Shown here: one piece after another, positions 7,552-17,504 of the stretch
Layout: each line of letters begins with the position of its first letter
Position numbering within the stretch: the stretch's first letter is position 1
Assembly (NCBI GenBank): GCA_016720825.1
Contig: JADKJV010000004.1
Coordinates: forward strand, 186,001-250,000
Origin: Chitinophagaceae bacterium
GTDB taxonomy: Bacteria; Bacteroidota; Bacteroidia; Chitinophagales; Chitinophagaceae
DNA length: 64,000 nucleotides
Reading direction: 5' to 3'
The notes under the pieces: model-generated
What the model was told of the DNA's origin: nothing
Seen by the model: only the letters and a program-made list of their open reading frames with translations
The model's database searches: none
Made by a program: the position numbers and the translations under genes

Positions 7552-8401
7552 TGACAAAACGCAAAAAAACAGTGGTGATCGGTTTAGGCCTCATTGGCGG
7601 ATCACTTGCCTTGCGGTTGCATGAGAAAAAACTCGTGTCCGGACTGGCTGGCGTAGAACAGAATCCGGTGCATGCCGCGGAGGCGCTTGAATTGGAACTG
7701 GTAGACCAGATCATGGAACTGGATGAAGCCATTGCCTGGTCAGAACTGATTGTGATGGCGGTACCGGTGAATACACTGGTTACATTATTACCGTATGTAC
7801 TTGACCGGATAGACCAGCAGATCGTAGTTGATCTGGGTTCCACCAAAAGTGAGTTAGTGGCTGCTGTTAAAAACCATCCGAAAAGAGGAAGGTATATTCC
7901 CTCCCATCCGATGTGGGGTACAGAATACAGCGGACCGCGCGCAGCGGTTCAGGGAGCGTTCGATAAAAAGCGGTGATCTTATGCAATACAGAAGATGCCG
8001 ATGCGGATGCGCTGCAATGGGTGAAGATGATGTATGAAAAAATCGGGATGCGGATCCTTGAAATGGACAGTGCGGCCCATGATTTGCATGCAGCGTATGT
8101 GAGTCACATTTCCCACATCACATCATTTGCCCTCGCTAATACGGTACTGGAGAAAGAAAAAGAAGACAATGCCATTTTTGAACTGGCTTCAGCCGGTTTT
8201 GAAAGCACCGTGAGGCTGGCCAAGAGTAACCCGGAAATGTGGGTGCCCATTTTCCTCCAGAACAGCGAATATGTGCTGGATGTACTGACTGAACATATCG
8301 GCCAGCTGGAGAAATTCAGGAAGCATATTGCCAACGGGGATGAAAAACAACTGAGAAAACTAATAACGGATGCCAACAGTATCCGCAGAATATTACAGTA
8401 A
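7548..8401 (+). CDS. tyrA: Prephenate dehydrogenase (frameshifted)
   Basis: With one base restored the protein is 284 residues. The N-terminal Rossmann domain begins VVIGLGLIGGSLALRL, and HPMWGTEYSGP near residue 125 belongs to the active site; the helical C-terminal dimerisation domain holds HISHITSFALA. It oxidises prephenate to 4-hydroxyphenylpyruvate for tyrosine. The frame breaks at the five-A run 7965-7969: read as is, it stops at 7976, while a sixth A continues seamlessly into KKAVILCNTED. The start overlaps the aminotransferase stop (ATGATG at 7548). Probably functional, with a base-calling loss. Confidence 0.88.
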
Positions 8402-8464
8402 TTGTTGCGGAAGCCAATTACCAAACCTGAAAATAGAATAATAACTTTACCAATCAATTCAATT

Positions 8465-9553
8465 ATGCAAGTATCCGGACAAACAACACAACGGGCCATA
8501 CCGGCCGCCTGGAATAAGCGGCCCCTGATTATCAGCGGCCCCTGCAGTGCTGAAACCGAGGAGCAGGTTGTACAGACCGCCCAGCGGCTGGCAGCAACCG
8601 GTAAAATTGATATGCTGCGCGCCGGAATCTGGAAACCCAGAACCAAACCTGGTATGTTTGAAGGCGTAGGCGCCAAGGGACTCCCCCGGCCGCAGCAGGC
8701 AAAGAAATTAACCGGACTTCCAACAACTGTTGAAGTAGCTACCGGTAAACAGGTACAGGATGCCCTCACTTTTGATGTGGATGTTTTATGGATCGGTGCA
8801 CGTACAACGGTGAATCCGTTCAGTGTGCAGGAAGTGGCAGATGCCTTACGTGGTGTGGAAGTGCCGGTGTTAATCAAAAACCCGATTAACCCCGACCTGG
8901 AATTATGGGGCGGTGCTGTTGAACGCGTGGCACGTGCCGGTGTGAAAAATATTGGTCTCATCCACCGTGGTTTCTCTTCGTATGGAAATACAGAATACCG
9001 GAATGCCCCGATGTGGCACCTGGCGATTGATATGAAACTCCGTCACCCGGGTATGATGATGATCAATGATCCTTCTCATATCTGCGGGCGCAGGGATATT
9101 TTATTAGAAGTGATGCAGCGGGCCATTGACCTGGACTATGAAGGGCTGATGATCGAAAGCCATGTTGATCCCGACCATGCCTGGAGTGATGCCAAACAGC
9201 AGGTAACTCCGGAGCGTTTAAGTGAAATGCTGGATACCATCATCTGGCGGAAAGAGGATGTGAGTTCTGATGAATACCATGCGGCTTTGGAAAAACTCCG
9301 CCAGCAGATCAACCAGCTGGATGATGAACTGATGCAGATTCTCAGCCAGCGTATGAAAGTGGCCGAACAAATTGGTAATTATAAAAGATCAAATAATATC
9401 ACCATCCTGCAAACCAACCGCTGGAATGAAATCATTGAGCGGGCGATTGCCAAAGGGGATAAGCTCGGCCTCAGCCGCGAGTTCATCACCCATTACCTGG
9501 ATGCCGTGCATATGGAAAGTATCAATCACCAGAAAAAAATCATGGACTCCTGA
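8465..9553 (+). CDS. Bifunctional DAHP synthase / chorismate mutase
   Basis: 362 residues. The N-terminal ~260 form a type I-beta (KDO8P-synthase-like) 3-deoxy-7-phosphoheptulonate synthase, with ISGPCSAE near 25, a KPRTKPGMFEGVG motif near 60 and IGLIHRGF near 165. It condenses phosphoenolpyruvate with erythrose 4-phosphate, the first step of the shikimate pathway. The C-terminal ~90 residues are an AroQ-type chorismate mutase (LRQQINQLDDELM ... RMKVAEQIG). The fusion lets prephenate or chorismate inhibit the first step. I start at ATG 8465; the frame is open from 8402 but begins with unlikely sequence. It follows tyrA by 63 bases. Confidence 0.92.
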   Translation: MQVSGQTTQRAIPAAWNKRPLIISGPCSAETEEQVVQTAQRLAATGKIDMLRAGIWKPRTKPGMFEGVGAKGLPRPQQAKKLTGLPTTVEVATGKQVQDALTFDVDVLWIGARTTVNPFSVQEVADALRGVEVPVLIKNPINPDLELWGGAVERVARAGVKNIGLIHRGFSSYGNTEYRNAPMWHLAIDMKLRHPGMMMINDPSHICGRRDILLEVMQRAIDLDYEGLMIESHVDPDHAWSDAKQQVTPERLSEMLDTIIWRKEDVSSDEYHAALEKLRQQINQLDDELMQILSQRMKVAEQIGNYKRSNNITILQTNRWNEIIERAIAKGDKLGLSREFITHYLDAVHMESINHQKKIMDS

Positions 9554-9576
9554 TTTATGGATTCCATCCGCCACCA

Positions 9577-10599
9577 TTGAGCCATTCAAAAACATACCGA
9601 TTTACTGACAGCCGTGTGGATTTCCATTTCGGATCATCTTTCACACAGTTGAAAAAAATCACGGATCCGCGTCGTACGATCCTGATCACCGATGAACATG
9701 TGCATGCGGCACATACCGCCCGGTTCAGGAACTGGAATACGATCGTACTAAAGGCAGGGGAAGAATATAAAATACAGTCTACTGCCGACAGCATTATTGA
9801 ACAACTCATAGAAATGGAAGCCGACCGTTCCTTCACCCTGGTTGGCATTGGCGGGGGAGTGGTTACGGATATTACCGGGTATGTGGCATCTGTCTATATG
9901 CGCGGTATCCGTTTTGGATTTATGCCAAGTACGGTACTGGCGATGGTGGATGCATCTATCGGTGGCAAAAACGGAATTGATGTTGGTGTATATAAAAATA
10001 TGGCCGGCCTGATCAGGCAGCCGGCATTCATATTATATGATATGCAGTTGCTGAAATCATTGCCGGACAATGAATGGATAAACGGTTTCGCAGAAATAAT
10101 CAAGCATGCGGCTATCCGGGATGCGGCGATGTTCCGCGAACTGGAATCCGGCTCATTGGATAAATTCCGCGCCAGGCCTTCTGTGATGGCAACACTCGTG
10201 GAAAGAAATGCCGGGATTAAAATCAAAGTCGTGCAGAAAGACGAGTTTGAAAAAGGCGACAGGCGGTTGCTCAATTTCGGGCACACACTGGGGCATGCGT
10301 TGGAGAATAATTATGAATTATCACACGGACAGGCTGTTTCCATCGGGATGGTATTTGCAGCTGACCTTTCTGCAGCATTGCTTGGGTTTAAAGAAACCAG
10401 CAGGGTGGAAGCGCTTGTTGGAAAATACGAGTTACCTGCCCGCGCCGCGTTTGATAAGAAAAAAGTTTTCAGTGTGCTGCGGATGGATAAAAAAAGGGAA
10501 AGGGAACAAATGAATTTTGTGTTATTGCAAAAAGTGGGAAAAGCCGTTGTGCACCCTGTGCCGCTTCGCAATCTTGAATCAATCATTAATCAATTATAA
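9577..10599 (+). CDS. aroB: 3-dehydroquinate synthase
   Basis: About 340 residues; cyclises DAHP to 3-dehydroquinate using NAD+ and a divalent metal. GIGGGVVTDITGYVAS near 90 binds NAD; PSTVLAMVDASIGGKNGID near 120 and FGHTLGHALE near 235 carry the metal and catalytic residues. The start is uncertain: the only in-frame candidate is TTG 9577, and the first in-frame ATG is far inside the fold. An out-of-frame ATG at 9556 would join with one extra base near 9577, so a lost base is possible. It lies between the DAHP synthase fusion and aroA. Confidence 0.9.
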   Translation: MSHSKTYRFTDSRVDFHFGSSFTQLKKITDPRRTILITDEHVHAAHTARFRNWNTIVLKAGEEYKIQSTADSIIEQLIEMEADRSFTLVGIGGGVVTDITGYVASVYMRGIRFGFMPSTVLAMVDASIGGKNGIDVGVYKNMAGLIRQPAFILYDMQLLKSLPDNEWINGFAEIIKHAAIRDAAMFRELESGSLDKFRARPSVMATLVERNAGIKIKVVQKDEFEKGDRRLLNFGHTLGHALENNYELSHGQAVSIGMVFAADLSAALLGFKETSRVEALVGKYELPARAAFDKKKVFSVLRMDKKREREQMNFVLLQKVGKAVVHPVPLRNLESIINQL

Positions 10600-10601
10600 C
10601 C

Positions 10602-11900
10602 GTGAAAGTAAAAATCAAGCCATCCCGTTTAAAAGGTACTGTGGAAGCACCTGCTTCCAAGAGTTCCATGCAAAGGGCCTGTGCTGCTGCTTTATTAAGT
10701 AACGGCACAACGATTATCCGTAATCCCGGCCAGAGTCATGATGATAAAGCCGCACTGGATATTATCCAGCGCCTGGGCGCAAAAGCCGATATGGTGAGCG
10801 GGGAATACCAGGTGGTGAGTTGGGGACTGAATCCCGCAGAAGATGAAATCAATTGCGGTGAAAGCGGATTAAGTATCCGTATGTTCACACCCATCGCTGC
10901 GCTGGCGGAAAAGAAAATCATTATTAACGGCGAAGGCAGTTTGCAGAAAAGACCTATGGATTTTTTCGACACCGTTTTGCCTGCACTGGGTGTAAAAGTA
11001 AAAAGCCATAAAGGATTTCTGCCGATAGAAGTAAGGGGTCCTATGCAACCGGCAACAGTTGAAGTAGACGGGTCACAGAGCTCGCAGTTTTTAACCGGAT
11101 TGCTGATGGCCTATGGTGCGGCAGGTGCCAGGGATGTAAGTATCCACGTAAAGAACCTGAAAAGCAAACCTTATATCAGCCTTACGCTGTCGGTGATGAA
11201 ACAGTTCGGACTGAAAACACCCGAGAACAGGAATTTCGAAGAGTTTTATTTTTCGAATGAACCATTCCAGGCATTAACAGAGCGGCAGATCAATTATACC
11301 GTGGAAGGCGATTGGAGCGGGGCTGCTTTTCTGTTAGTAGCCGGTGCGATTGCAGGTCCCATTACTGTCAGGGGACTTGATCTGACTTCTGACCAGGCCG
11401 ATAAAGCCATACTCGATCTGCTGATCAATATCAGCAATGGTGTTGCAGTGGATGCCAAAGGAATTACGGTGCATCCGGTACCTATGAAAGCATTTGAGTT
11501 TGATGCAACCGATTGCCCTGACCTGTTCCCTCCTTTAGTGGCACTCGCTGCTTATTGCGAAGGGGAATCGGTGATCACGGGTGTTCAGCGCCTGGCTAAT
11601 AAAGAAAGTGACAGAGCGGAAGCCTTGCAGGAAGAGTTCGGGAATATGGGGGTGAAAATCAAAGTGAGCAAGGATAAAATGTATATCACCGGTGGCGGGA
11701 AAATAAAAGGTGCGAAAGTACATTCACACTTTGATCACCGTATTGCCATGGCCTGTGCCGTTGCAGCACTGGGTGCAGAAGGCGAAACAGTCATCCGCAA
11801 GGGAGAAGCTATCAGCAAATCCTATCCCCGTTTCTATGATGATTTGCAGTTGCTCGGCGCCTCCGTATCTTTAAGCAGAAAGTTCAAAATCAATGAATAG
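10602..11900 (+). CDS. aroA: 3-phosphoshikimate 1-carboxyvinyltransferase (EPSP synthase)
   Basis: 432 residues with the two-domain inside-out fold of the family. Seen: the substrate-binding KSSMQRACAAALL near 20, CGESGLSIRMF near 85, DGSQSSQFLTGLLMA near 155, and DHRIAMACA near 375. It transfers enolpyruvate from PEP to shikimate 3-phosphate. The start is a GTG two bases after aroB. The end overlaps aroC by 8 bases. Length is typical. Confidence 0.93.
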   Translation: MKVKIKPSRLKGTVEAPASKSSMQRACAAALLSNGTTIIRNPGQSHDDKAALDIIQRLGAKADMVSGEYQVVSWGLNPAEDEINCGESGLSIRMFTPIAALAEKKIIINGEGSLQKRPMDFFDTVLPALGVKVKSHKGFLPIEVRGPMQPATVEVDGSQSSQFLTGLLMAYGAAGARDVSIHVKNLKSKPYISLTLSVMKQFGLKTPENRNFEEFYFSNEPFQALTERQINYTVEGDWSGAAFLLVAGAIAGPITVRGLDLTSDQADKAILDLLINISNGVAVDAKGITVHPVPMKAFEFDATDCPDLFPPLVALAAYCEGESVITGVQRLANKESDRAEALQEEFGNMGVKIKVSKDKMYITGGGKIKGAKVHSHFDHRIAMACAVAALGAEGETVIRKGEAISKSYPRFYDDLQLLGASVSLSRKFKINE

Positions 11901-12894
11901 TTTCGGACGCATATTCAGGGTTTCTATTTTTGGTGAATCACACGGTGAAGCCGTGGGCATTCTTGTGGATGGGTGTCCGGCCGGATTACCCCTGCAGGTC
12001 AGTGATTTTTTACCGGACCTTGAACGCAGGAAGGGTGGCAAACAAAAAGGAACCACACCCAGACAGGAAGAAGATCTTCCCATTATACAATCTGGTTTAT
12101 TCAATGGATTTACTACAGGTGCTCCGATCATTATCCTGTTTACAAATACCAATACCCGCAGCAGTGATTACGAAAAGCAGCGGGCAGTACCACGTCCCGG
12201 TCATGCTGATTTTGTAGCTAAAATAAAAGCAGGCGGTTTTGAGGATTACAGGGGAAGCGGGCATTTCAGCGGACGGTTAACGGTTGCGCTGGTGGCAGCT
12301 GGTGTGATTGCTAAAAAATTACTGGATAATATTTCCATAGAATCGGTCATCACTGAAATAGGTGGTGAAACAGATACCGAGAAAGGATTACAAAAAGCCA
12401 TTGACCAGAAAGACAGTGTGGGTGGTATTGTTGAATGCAGGGTGAAAGGATTGCCTGCAGGACTGGGCGAACCGTTTTTTGATTCAGCAGAATCGGTAAT
12501 CAGCCATCTCGTATTTTCCATCCCGGCTATTCGTGGAATTGAATTCGGTACAGGATTCCCGGCAGCCCGAATGTTTGGTTCTGAACATAATGATCCGATT
12601 ATATCCATAGATGGAAAAACATCGACGAACCATGCAGGTGGTATTGTGGGCGGATTAACAAATGGAAATGATCTTGTGTTCCGTGTAGCGGTAAAGCCAA
12701 CATCTTCCACATCCAAAGAACAAACAACACTCAACTGGGAAACAGGTGTTGCTGAAACAGTTTCCGTAAAAGGGCGTCATGATTTATGTATTGCCCTCCG
12801 TGTTCCGGTAGTACTGGAAGCGGTGACAGCTATTGCTCTGTCAGACCTGATGCTGCTGGAGCAACGTATCCCGCGCATCTTTCACAAAAAATAA
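11893..12894 (+). CDS. aroC: Chorismate synthase
   Basis: 333 residues; converts EPSP to chorismate with reduced FMN. The signature FGESHGEAVG is at residues 11-20, followed by RPGHADF near 98 and YRGSGHFSGR near 118. It is slightly shorter than the ~360 of proteobacterial enzymes but complete. Translation is coupled to aroA by overlap. It is the last recognisable shikimate gene of the operon; aroD/aroQ, aroE and aroK are not in the window. Confidence 0.93.
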   Translation: MNSFGRIFRVSIFGESHGEAVGILVDGCPAGLPLQVSDFLPDLERRKGGKQKGTTPRQEEDLPIIQSGLFNGFTTGAPIIILFTNTNTRSSDYEKQRAVPRPGHADFVAKIKAGGFEDYRGSGHFSGRLTVALVAAGVIAKKLLDNISIESVITEIGGETDTEKGLQKAIDQKDSVGGIVECRVKGLPAGLGEPFFDSAESVISHLVFSIPAIRGIEFGTGFPAARMFGSEHNDPIISIDGKTSTNHAGGIVGGLTNGNDLVFRVAVKPTSSTSKEQTTLNWETGVAETVSVKGRHDLCIALRVPVVLEAVTAIALSDLMLLEQRIPRIFHKK

Positions 12895-12900
12895 TTTAGT

Positions 12901-13200
12901 ATGGACATCATTTATCATGTTACAACCCGTAAATCATGGGAAGAGGCAATGGCCCGGGGATATTACCTGGCATTGTCACTGGAAGATGAAGGATTTATTC
13001 ACTGTTCACAGGCGCACCAGGTAGCCGGTGTGCTGGAGCGGTATTTTGAAGGCCAGGACAACCTGGTAAAACTGGTGATTGATACCCGTAAACTCAACTG
13101 CAAGTATGTATTCGACTGGTCACCTTCCACCGCTGATACATTTCCGCATGTGTATGGCCCCATCAACCTGGATGCAGTAACTGAAGTAGTCGATTTATAA
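12901..13200 (+). CDS. DUF952 family protein
   Basis: 99 residues with the DUF952 pattern: HVTTRKSWEEA at the start, EGFIHCSQAHQV in the middle and HVYGPINLDAV at the end. The family resembles small ADP-ribosyltransferase-like folds, but its role is not established. It starts 6 bases after aroC, so it is probably co-transcribed with the aro operon, though no link to aromatic synthesis is evident. Its end overlaps the convergent dipeptidase gene. Confidence 0.8.
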   Translation: MDIIYHVTTRKSWEEAMARGYYLALSLEDEGFIHCSQAHQVAGVLERYFEGQDNLVKLVIDTRKLNCKYVFDWSPSTADTFPHVYGPINLDAVTEVVDL

Positions 13201-13899
13201 ATTTTTCCTTATTTTTTTAAAAGGGATATCCAGTATTTCAAAGCGGCTTGCTTCCGGAAGGGAGTAATGCCACCATTCTGTTTCAAGGGCTTTGAAACCA
13301 TTTTTTTCCATCAGTGATTTCAGGAGTTTCCGGTTCTGGAGTATTTCATCCGGCAAACGGGTATAGCCCTGGTGGGCACTGTCGGAGAAATTATCAAAGC
13401 CTGTTCCCATATTCAGTTCGGTGCCGTCTTTCAGCCAGATGACTGTAAGGTCAACTGCAACACCCCGGTTATGCCCGCTGCCGCGGGAAGGATTGGCAAC
13501 ATATCTTTCATCTTTCACCAGTTCCCAGAATCTGGCCGTGACAGACCAGGGCCTGTAGGCATCAAATATTTTCAGGCCTTTCCCCTGCAGTGCCAGTTCA
13601 GACTGAACCTGTAACAGGGCTTTGGCAGCAGGCAGGCGGAGGAATGTCTGGTTTGTACCTGCCGGGTACATCAGGCGATGCATGAAATTATTGGTGGTGG
13701 CATATCGCAGGTCGTAAACAATCCGGGGGATCATCGATTTCAGTTCAATCATTTTTTTGGTTGAATCCTGCTGGTATTGCCTGCGGAAATGGTCAGGATC
13801 ACTGGTAAGTGCGGGCTTCGTATAACTACTATCCTGCGCCGGTAAATCCAATGCCGTCATCCATAAAAAAATAACAAGAAGTGTTTTCAGTAATTGCAT
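13195..13899 (-). CDS. VanX-type D-alanyl-D-alanine dipeptidase (M15D)
   Basis: About 234 residues. A signal peptide precedes an M15D domain with the zinc motif SGHNRGVAVDLT near 148 (His, Asp) and ETEWWHY near 210 (catalytic Glu and third His). Such enzymes cleave D-Ala-D-Ala, in peptidoglycan recycling or, in VanX, in glycopeptide resistance. No vanHA genes are nearby, so recycling is more likely. I start at ATG 13899, where the signal peptide begins (MQLLKTLLVIFLW); the frame is open to 13992. It is divergent from the L,D-transpeptidase gene, fitting a shared cell wall theme. Confidence 0.85.
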   Translation of the reverse strand: MQLLKTLLVIFLWMTALDLPAQDSSYTKPALTSDPDHFRRQYQQDSTKKMIELKSMIPRIVYDLRYATTNNFMHRLMYPAGTNQTFLRLPAAKALLQVQSELALQGKGLKIFDAYRPWSVTARFWELVKDERYVANPSRGSGHNRGVAVDLTVIWLKDGTELNMGTGFDNFSDSAHQGYTRLPDEILQNRKLLKSLMEKNGFKALETEWWHYSLPEASRFEILDIPFKKIRKNL

Positions 13900-13990
13900 G
13901 CGATGTTGTAATTTGTTGGAGTTAACTCCTGACTGCTTTTTCAAAGATAGATAGTGAAAATTATAAAGGGGTTGCCAAACCCAGTCCGTC

Positions 13991-15699
13991 ATGGTTAAAA
14001 GATGTGCCTGTTTTTTTATTTACGGCCTTTTTTTATTTGCTTCCTGTAATTCCAAGAAAGGGGGAAACCATGACCTGATGGCCCAAACCCCGCAGGAAAT
14101 GCAACAGCAATTGCCGGAGCTGATAAAGTCTTCTATAGCCAGTCTGGCTTCCAATCCCCTGATGAGTGATTCTGTTCCGGTGAGGGACAGCCGGCTGCTG
14201 GGACTGATCTATGACCAGCAACAACATGTTCCGCTCTGGTCTTCACAGGAGAAATGGCTGCCCGCCGGTGATTCACTGCTGAAATTCATCAGCCAGTGCA
14301 GGCTCTATGGATTATACCCGGAAGATTACCACAGTGTAACGCTGGATTCATTCCGGCTTGCGATTGAAGCCGACAGCCTTTCTGAAGGCATCCGGAAACA
14401 TACCGGGGTATGGACAGACGCAGACCTGATGCTCACTGATGCTTTTATCGGGATACTCCATGATATTAAAATCGGCCGTCTGCCAGCTGACAGTATCAGT
14501 TTTCGAAAAGACAGCATACTCACCGATTCGTTTTACTTACAGCAACTGGGTTTACTCAAGTCTAATCCTTCAGTGCAAATGCTGGTGGAGCCACTGGAAC
14601 CCAGGATGCGTGATTACCATGCGTTGAAAAATGCAATCCCTGCTTTCCTGGCTACCATGGATAACCGGGCTTTAACCAAAGTACCTGATCCCGGGAAAGA
14701 TAAAGCGGCTTTCAAAACTGCCTTACAAAAAAGACTGGTGGAGGAAGGGATTGTGAGTGACAGCCTGGTACTCGACTCGGTGAAGTTGTCAAATGCAATC
14801 AAACTATACCAGAAAAAGAAGAACCTGAATGTGGATGGCCGGGTAGGGGAAGGCACTCTCCGGGTGATGAATACGGATGACGGGGAAAAATTTGCCCGGA
14901 TTGCCATCAGCATGGACCGCTATAAATTACTGCCGGCTGATATGCCGGAACGTTATATCCTGGTGAATACTTCCGGGAATTACCTGGAGCTGATTGAAAA
15001 GGATTCGGTGAGACTTTATTCCAAAACGATTTGCGGGAAAACGAAAACCCGGACACCGCTGCTGAATGCCAATATCGGGGAACTGATCACTTATCCGCAG
15101 TGGGTACCCCCGCCGAGTATCATTGCCAAGGAAATCCTGCCGGCGGTGAAGAAAAATCCGGGGTATCTGGCCAAAAAAGGATTCAGCCTGGTGGATGCGA
15201 ACGGGGAGGAGGTGGATCCGTTTACGGTTGACTGGACCAAATACAGCAAGTCAATGCCCTATAAGGTGGTGCAGGGCAGCGGGGATGCGAATGCGCTGGG
15301 AATCATGAAGTTTGTGTTCTCAAATAAATATTCAGTTTATCTCCACGATACCAATCAGCGATATCTTTTTGCCAATGCCCAGCGGAACCTGAGCCATGGT
15401 TGTGTGCGCGTGCAGGAGTGGGAAAAACTGGCCCTGTATATGTTGAAGAATGACAGCCTGAGGTCGTCCGGAAGGTCGTTTACCCCAGGGATTCCCTCTA
15501 TCGCTGGCTGAAAAATAAAGAGAAGAAAAGCATTGCGGTAAGGAACAAAATTCCCCTGTTTATTCGCTATTTTACCTGCGCCGGACAGGACGGAAAAATG
15601 TTGTTTTTTGATGATGTGTACGGCGAGGATCGTTACTTGAGAGAAAAATACTATATGAGAAGGACCTCTGCAATGGTGAAAACCGTTCCAAACCTGTGA
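13991..15699 (+). CDS. YcbB-type L,D-transpeptidase lipoprotein (frameshifted near the 3' end)
   Basis: With one base restored the protein is 569 residues. A lipoprotein signal ends at LFASC; a scaffold region follows, then a peptidoglycan-binding domain (LYQKKKNLNVDGRVGEGTL, ~275) and a YkuD catalytic domain with SHGCVRV (~475) holding the active cysteine. It forms 3-3 peptidoglycan crosslinks in the periplasm. Read as is, the frame ends at 15511. One extra base at 15470-15475 continues into YPRDSLYRWLKNKE and ends in VPNL at 15699. It is divergent from the dipeptidase. Confidence 0.85.
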
Positions 15700-15742
15700 A
15701 TATTAGGTAAATAATTTATTTTAGGATATTGAACTTACCCGT

Positions 15743-15750
15743 TATTTTTG
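15743..15750 (+). promoter_or_regulatory. -7 promoter element (TATTTTTG) of the OmpA-family gene
   Basis: An exact TAnnTTTG match 27 bases before ATG 15778. It places the transcription start inside the longer open frame and so supports 15778 as the start. Confidence 0.5.
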
Positions 15751-15777
15751 TTCAGCTTAAAACCAAACTATCTCTTT

Positions 15778-17115
15778 ATGAAGAAGATGCTGTCTGTATT
15801 TATAGCCATATGCCTTATGGTACCTGCTGCTAATAGCCAGGATGAATATATCAGACCCAAAGCGCTTGGAGTCAGTTTTTTCCTGAATGATTTTGTTACC
15901 CCTGCGCGTATCCGGAGCACATCCATCACGCAGGTTATCCGTGATAAACGTTATGCACGTCTCCGTGAAATGTCACCGGGTCTTGCACTGACTTATTTCA
16001 AAGGGATAGGCAGTCACGTGGATTTTGCGGCTTCAGTTGGCGGGTCATTTATCCGTTATCCGATGGCTAACCGCACTTTCACCAATGAAAGTTTCCTGCT
16101 GGAATCAAGCCTGCAGCTTAACCTGAAACTTACCACAGAAAAATATTGGGTACAGCCTTACCTGTCAGCAGGTGTTGGCGCCAGCAAATTCCGCGGATAC
16201 TACGGTGCGTTCCTGCCCCTGGGTCTCGGTTTAAAAGTGAATTTCTTTGATGAAGCCCACCTGTTCATCACTTCTCAATACCGTGTTCCTGTTACAACAG
16301 AAACATCCAGCTATCATTTACAGCACAGCGTAGGTATTGCCGGTGCACTCGGTAAGAAAAAAGTACCCGTAGTCATTCCTCCTCCTCCGCCTCCTCCTCC
16401 TGCTGATACAGACGGAGATGGAATTACAGATGATGTGGACAAATGTCCTACTGTAAAAGGTGTTGCAAAATACCAGGGTTGCCCGGTTCCTGATACTGAT
16501 AAAGACGGTATCAATGATGAAGAAGATAAATGTCCTACTGTTCCAGGTCTGGCCCGTTATCAGGGTTGCCCGATTCCTGACAGTGACAAAGATGGTATCA
16601 ATGATGAAGAAGATAAATGCCCCACAGTATTTGGTGTAGCCCGTTACCAGGGTTGCCCGGTTCCTGATACAGATGGTGATGGCGTGAATGATGAAGAAGA
16701 CAAATGCCCCACACTGGCAGGTCCCCGCGAAAACCAGGGTTGTCCCGTGATTCCTGATGATGTGAAAAAGAAAGTGGATTATGCAGCTACAAGAATCCTT
16801 TTCGTAACAGGCAGCTACAAACTGGTGGCTTCTTCTTACAAAGGACTGAATGATGTTATCAAGATCCTGAACGATAATCCTGAACTGAAACTGTCTATTG
16901 ATGGTCACACCGATAACGTAGGTGCTGATGCCATGAACCAGACACTCAGTGATAACAGGGCCAATGCAGTTAAATCTTACTTTGTAAGCAAAGGCATCGC
17001 TGAAAGCAGGCTTACTGCTGCCGGTCACGGTGAAACCACGCCGATTGCAGACAATAAAACTGCTGCTGGTCGCCAGAAGAACCGCAGGGTTGAAATGAAG
17101 CTGAACTACTATTAA
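15778..17115 (+). CDS. OmpA-family outer membrane protein with thrombospondin type 3 repeats
   Basis: 445 residues: signal peptide (MKKMLSVFIAICLMVP), an N-terminal beta-barrel-like domain of ~180 residues, a short poly-Pro hinge, four calcium-binding TSP3 repeats (DTDGDGITDDVDKCP and variants, about 215-330), and a C-terminal OmpA domain (LSIDGHTDNVGADAMN, GHGETTP, NRRVEM). The OmpA domain binds peptidoglycan, so the protein links outer membrane and wall. I start at ATG 15778 because of the signal peptide and the promoter. It ends in an intrinsic terminator, and is probably an abundant single-gene unit. Confidence 0.9.
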   Translation: MKKMLSVFIAICLMVPAANSQDEYIRPKALGVSFFLNDFVTPARIRSTSITQVIRDKRYARLREMSPGLALTYFKGIGSHVDFAASVGGSFIRYPMANRTFTNESFLLESSLQLNLKLTTEKYWVQPYLSAGVGASKFRGYYGAFLPLGLGLKVNFFDEAHLFITSQYRVPVTTETSSYHLQHSVGIAGALGKKKVPVVIPPPPPPPPADTDGDGITDDVDKCPTVKGVAKYQGCPVPDTDKDGINDEEDKCPTVPGLARYQGCPIPDSDKDGINDEEDKCPTVFGVARYQGCPVPDTDGDGVNDEEDKCPTLAGPRENQGCPVIPDDVKKKVDYAATRILFVTGSYKLVASSYKGLNDVIKILNDNPELKLSIDGHTDNVGADAMNQTLSDNRANAVKSYFVSKGIAESRLTAAGHGETTPIADNKTAAGRQKNRRVEMKLNYY

Positions 17116-17137
17116 TCGTTAACTGGAGAATACTTAG

Positions 17138-17167
17138 AAAGGCTGTCCGAAAGGATGGCCTTTTTTT
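17138..17167 (+). terminator. Intrinsic terminator of the OmpA-family gene
   Basis: AAAGGCTGTCC pairs with GGATGGCCTTT (two G-U pairs) around a GAAA loop and is followed by seven T in all. The GGTTGGA repeat starts right behind it. Confidence 0.8.
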
Positions 17168-17169
17168 AT

Positions 17170-17412
17170 GGTTGGAGGTTGGAAGTTGGAGGTTGGATGT
17201 TGAACCTGACAGATCGAAGAGACTTTTTTTTGTTGGAATGTTGGAAAGTTGGATTGTTGGAATGTTCTGATAGGTCGGGAATGTCCGATTTAAATGAACA
17301 TTCCAACAATCCCTCCAACACTCCAACATCAGGTTTAAGGATCTATCTAAGCTGTAGTACTCTTTCGTGCTTAAGAAACCTCCAACCTCCAACTTCCAAC
17401 CTCCAACTTCCC
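17170..17412. repeat. Long imperfect inverted repeat of GGTTGGA-type units (copy 2)
   Basis: The left arm has GTTGGAGG/TTGGAAG units, a CTGACAGATCGAAGAG stretch and GTTGGAATG units; the right arm has the mirrored CATTCCAAC and CCTCCAACC units. Positions 17231-17270 are identical over 40 bases to 28163-28202 in copy 3. The segment TAGTACTCTTTC near 17356 is also shared with copy 3 (near 28281) but not with copy 1. It starts just behind the OmpA-gene terminator. Confidence 0.85.
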
Positions 17413-17504
17413 AATATCAGAACCAAAACCAATGGTCTGCATACCCCTAATAATCAACCCCTTAATCATCCCCGATTTCTGTTTATTTTCCCGGAAATAT
17501 TTCC

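Noticed and set aside
8104..8961. 285-codon minus-strand open frame across tyrA and DAHP synthase genes
   Set aside because: Low-complexity Ser/Pro/Thr translation antisense to two conserved enzymes.
13195..13899. VanX homologue as sign of a vancomycin resistance cluster
   Set aside because: No vanH, vanA or vanRS genes around; next to an L,D-transpeptidase, a peptidoglycan recycling role is simpler.
17170..17412. GGTTGGA element considered as an IS or MITE end pair
   Set aside because: No transposase, no clear target site duplication, and the arms are arrays of variants with no defined ends.
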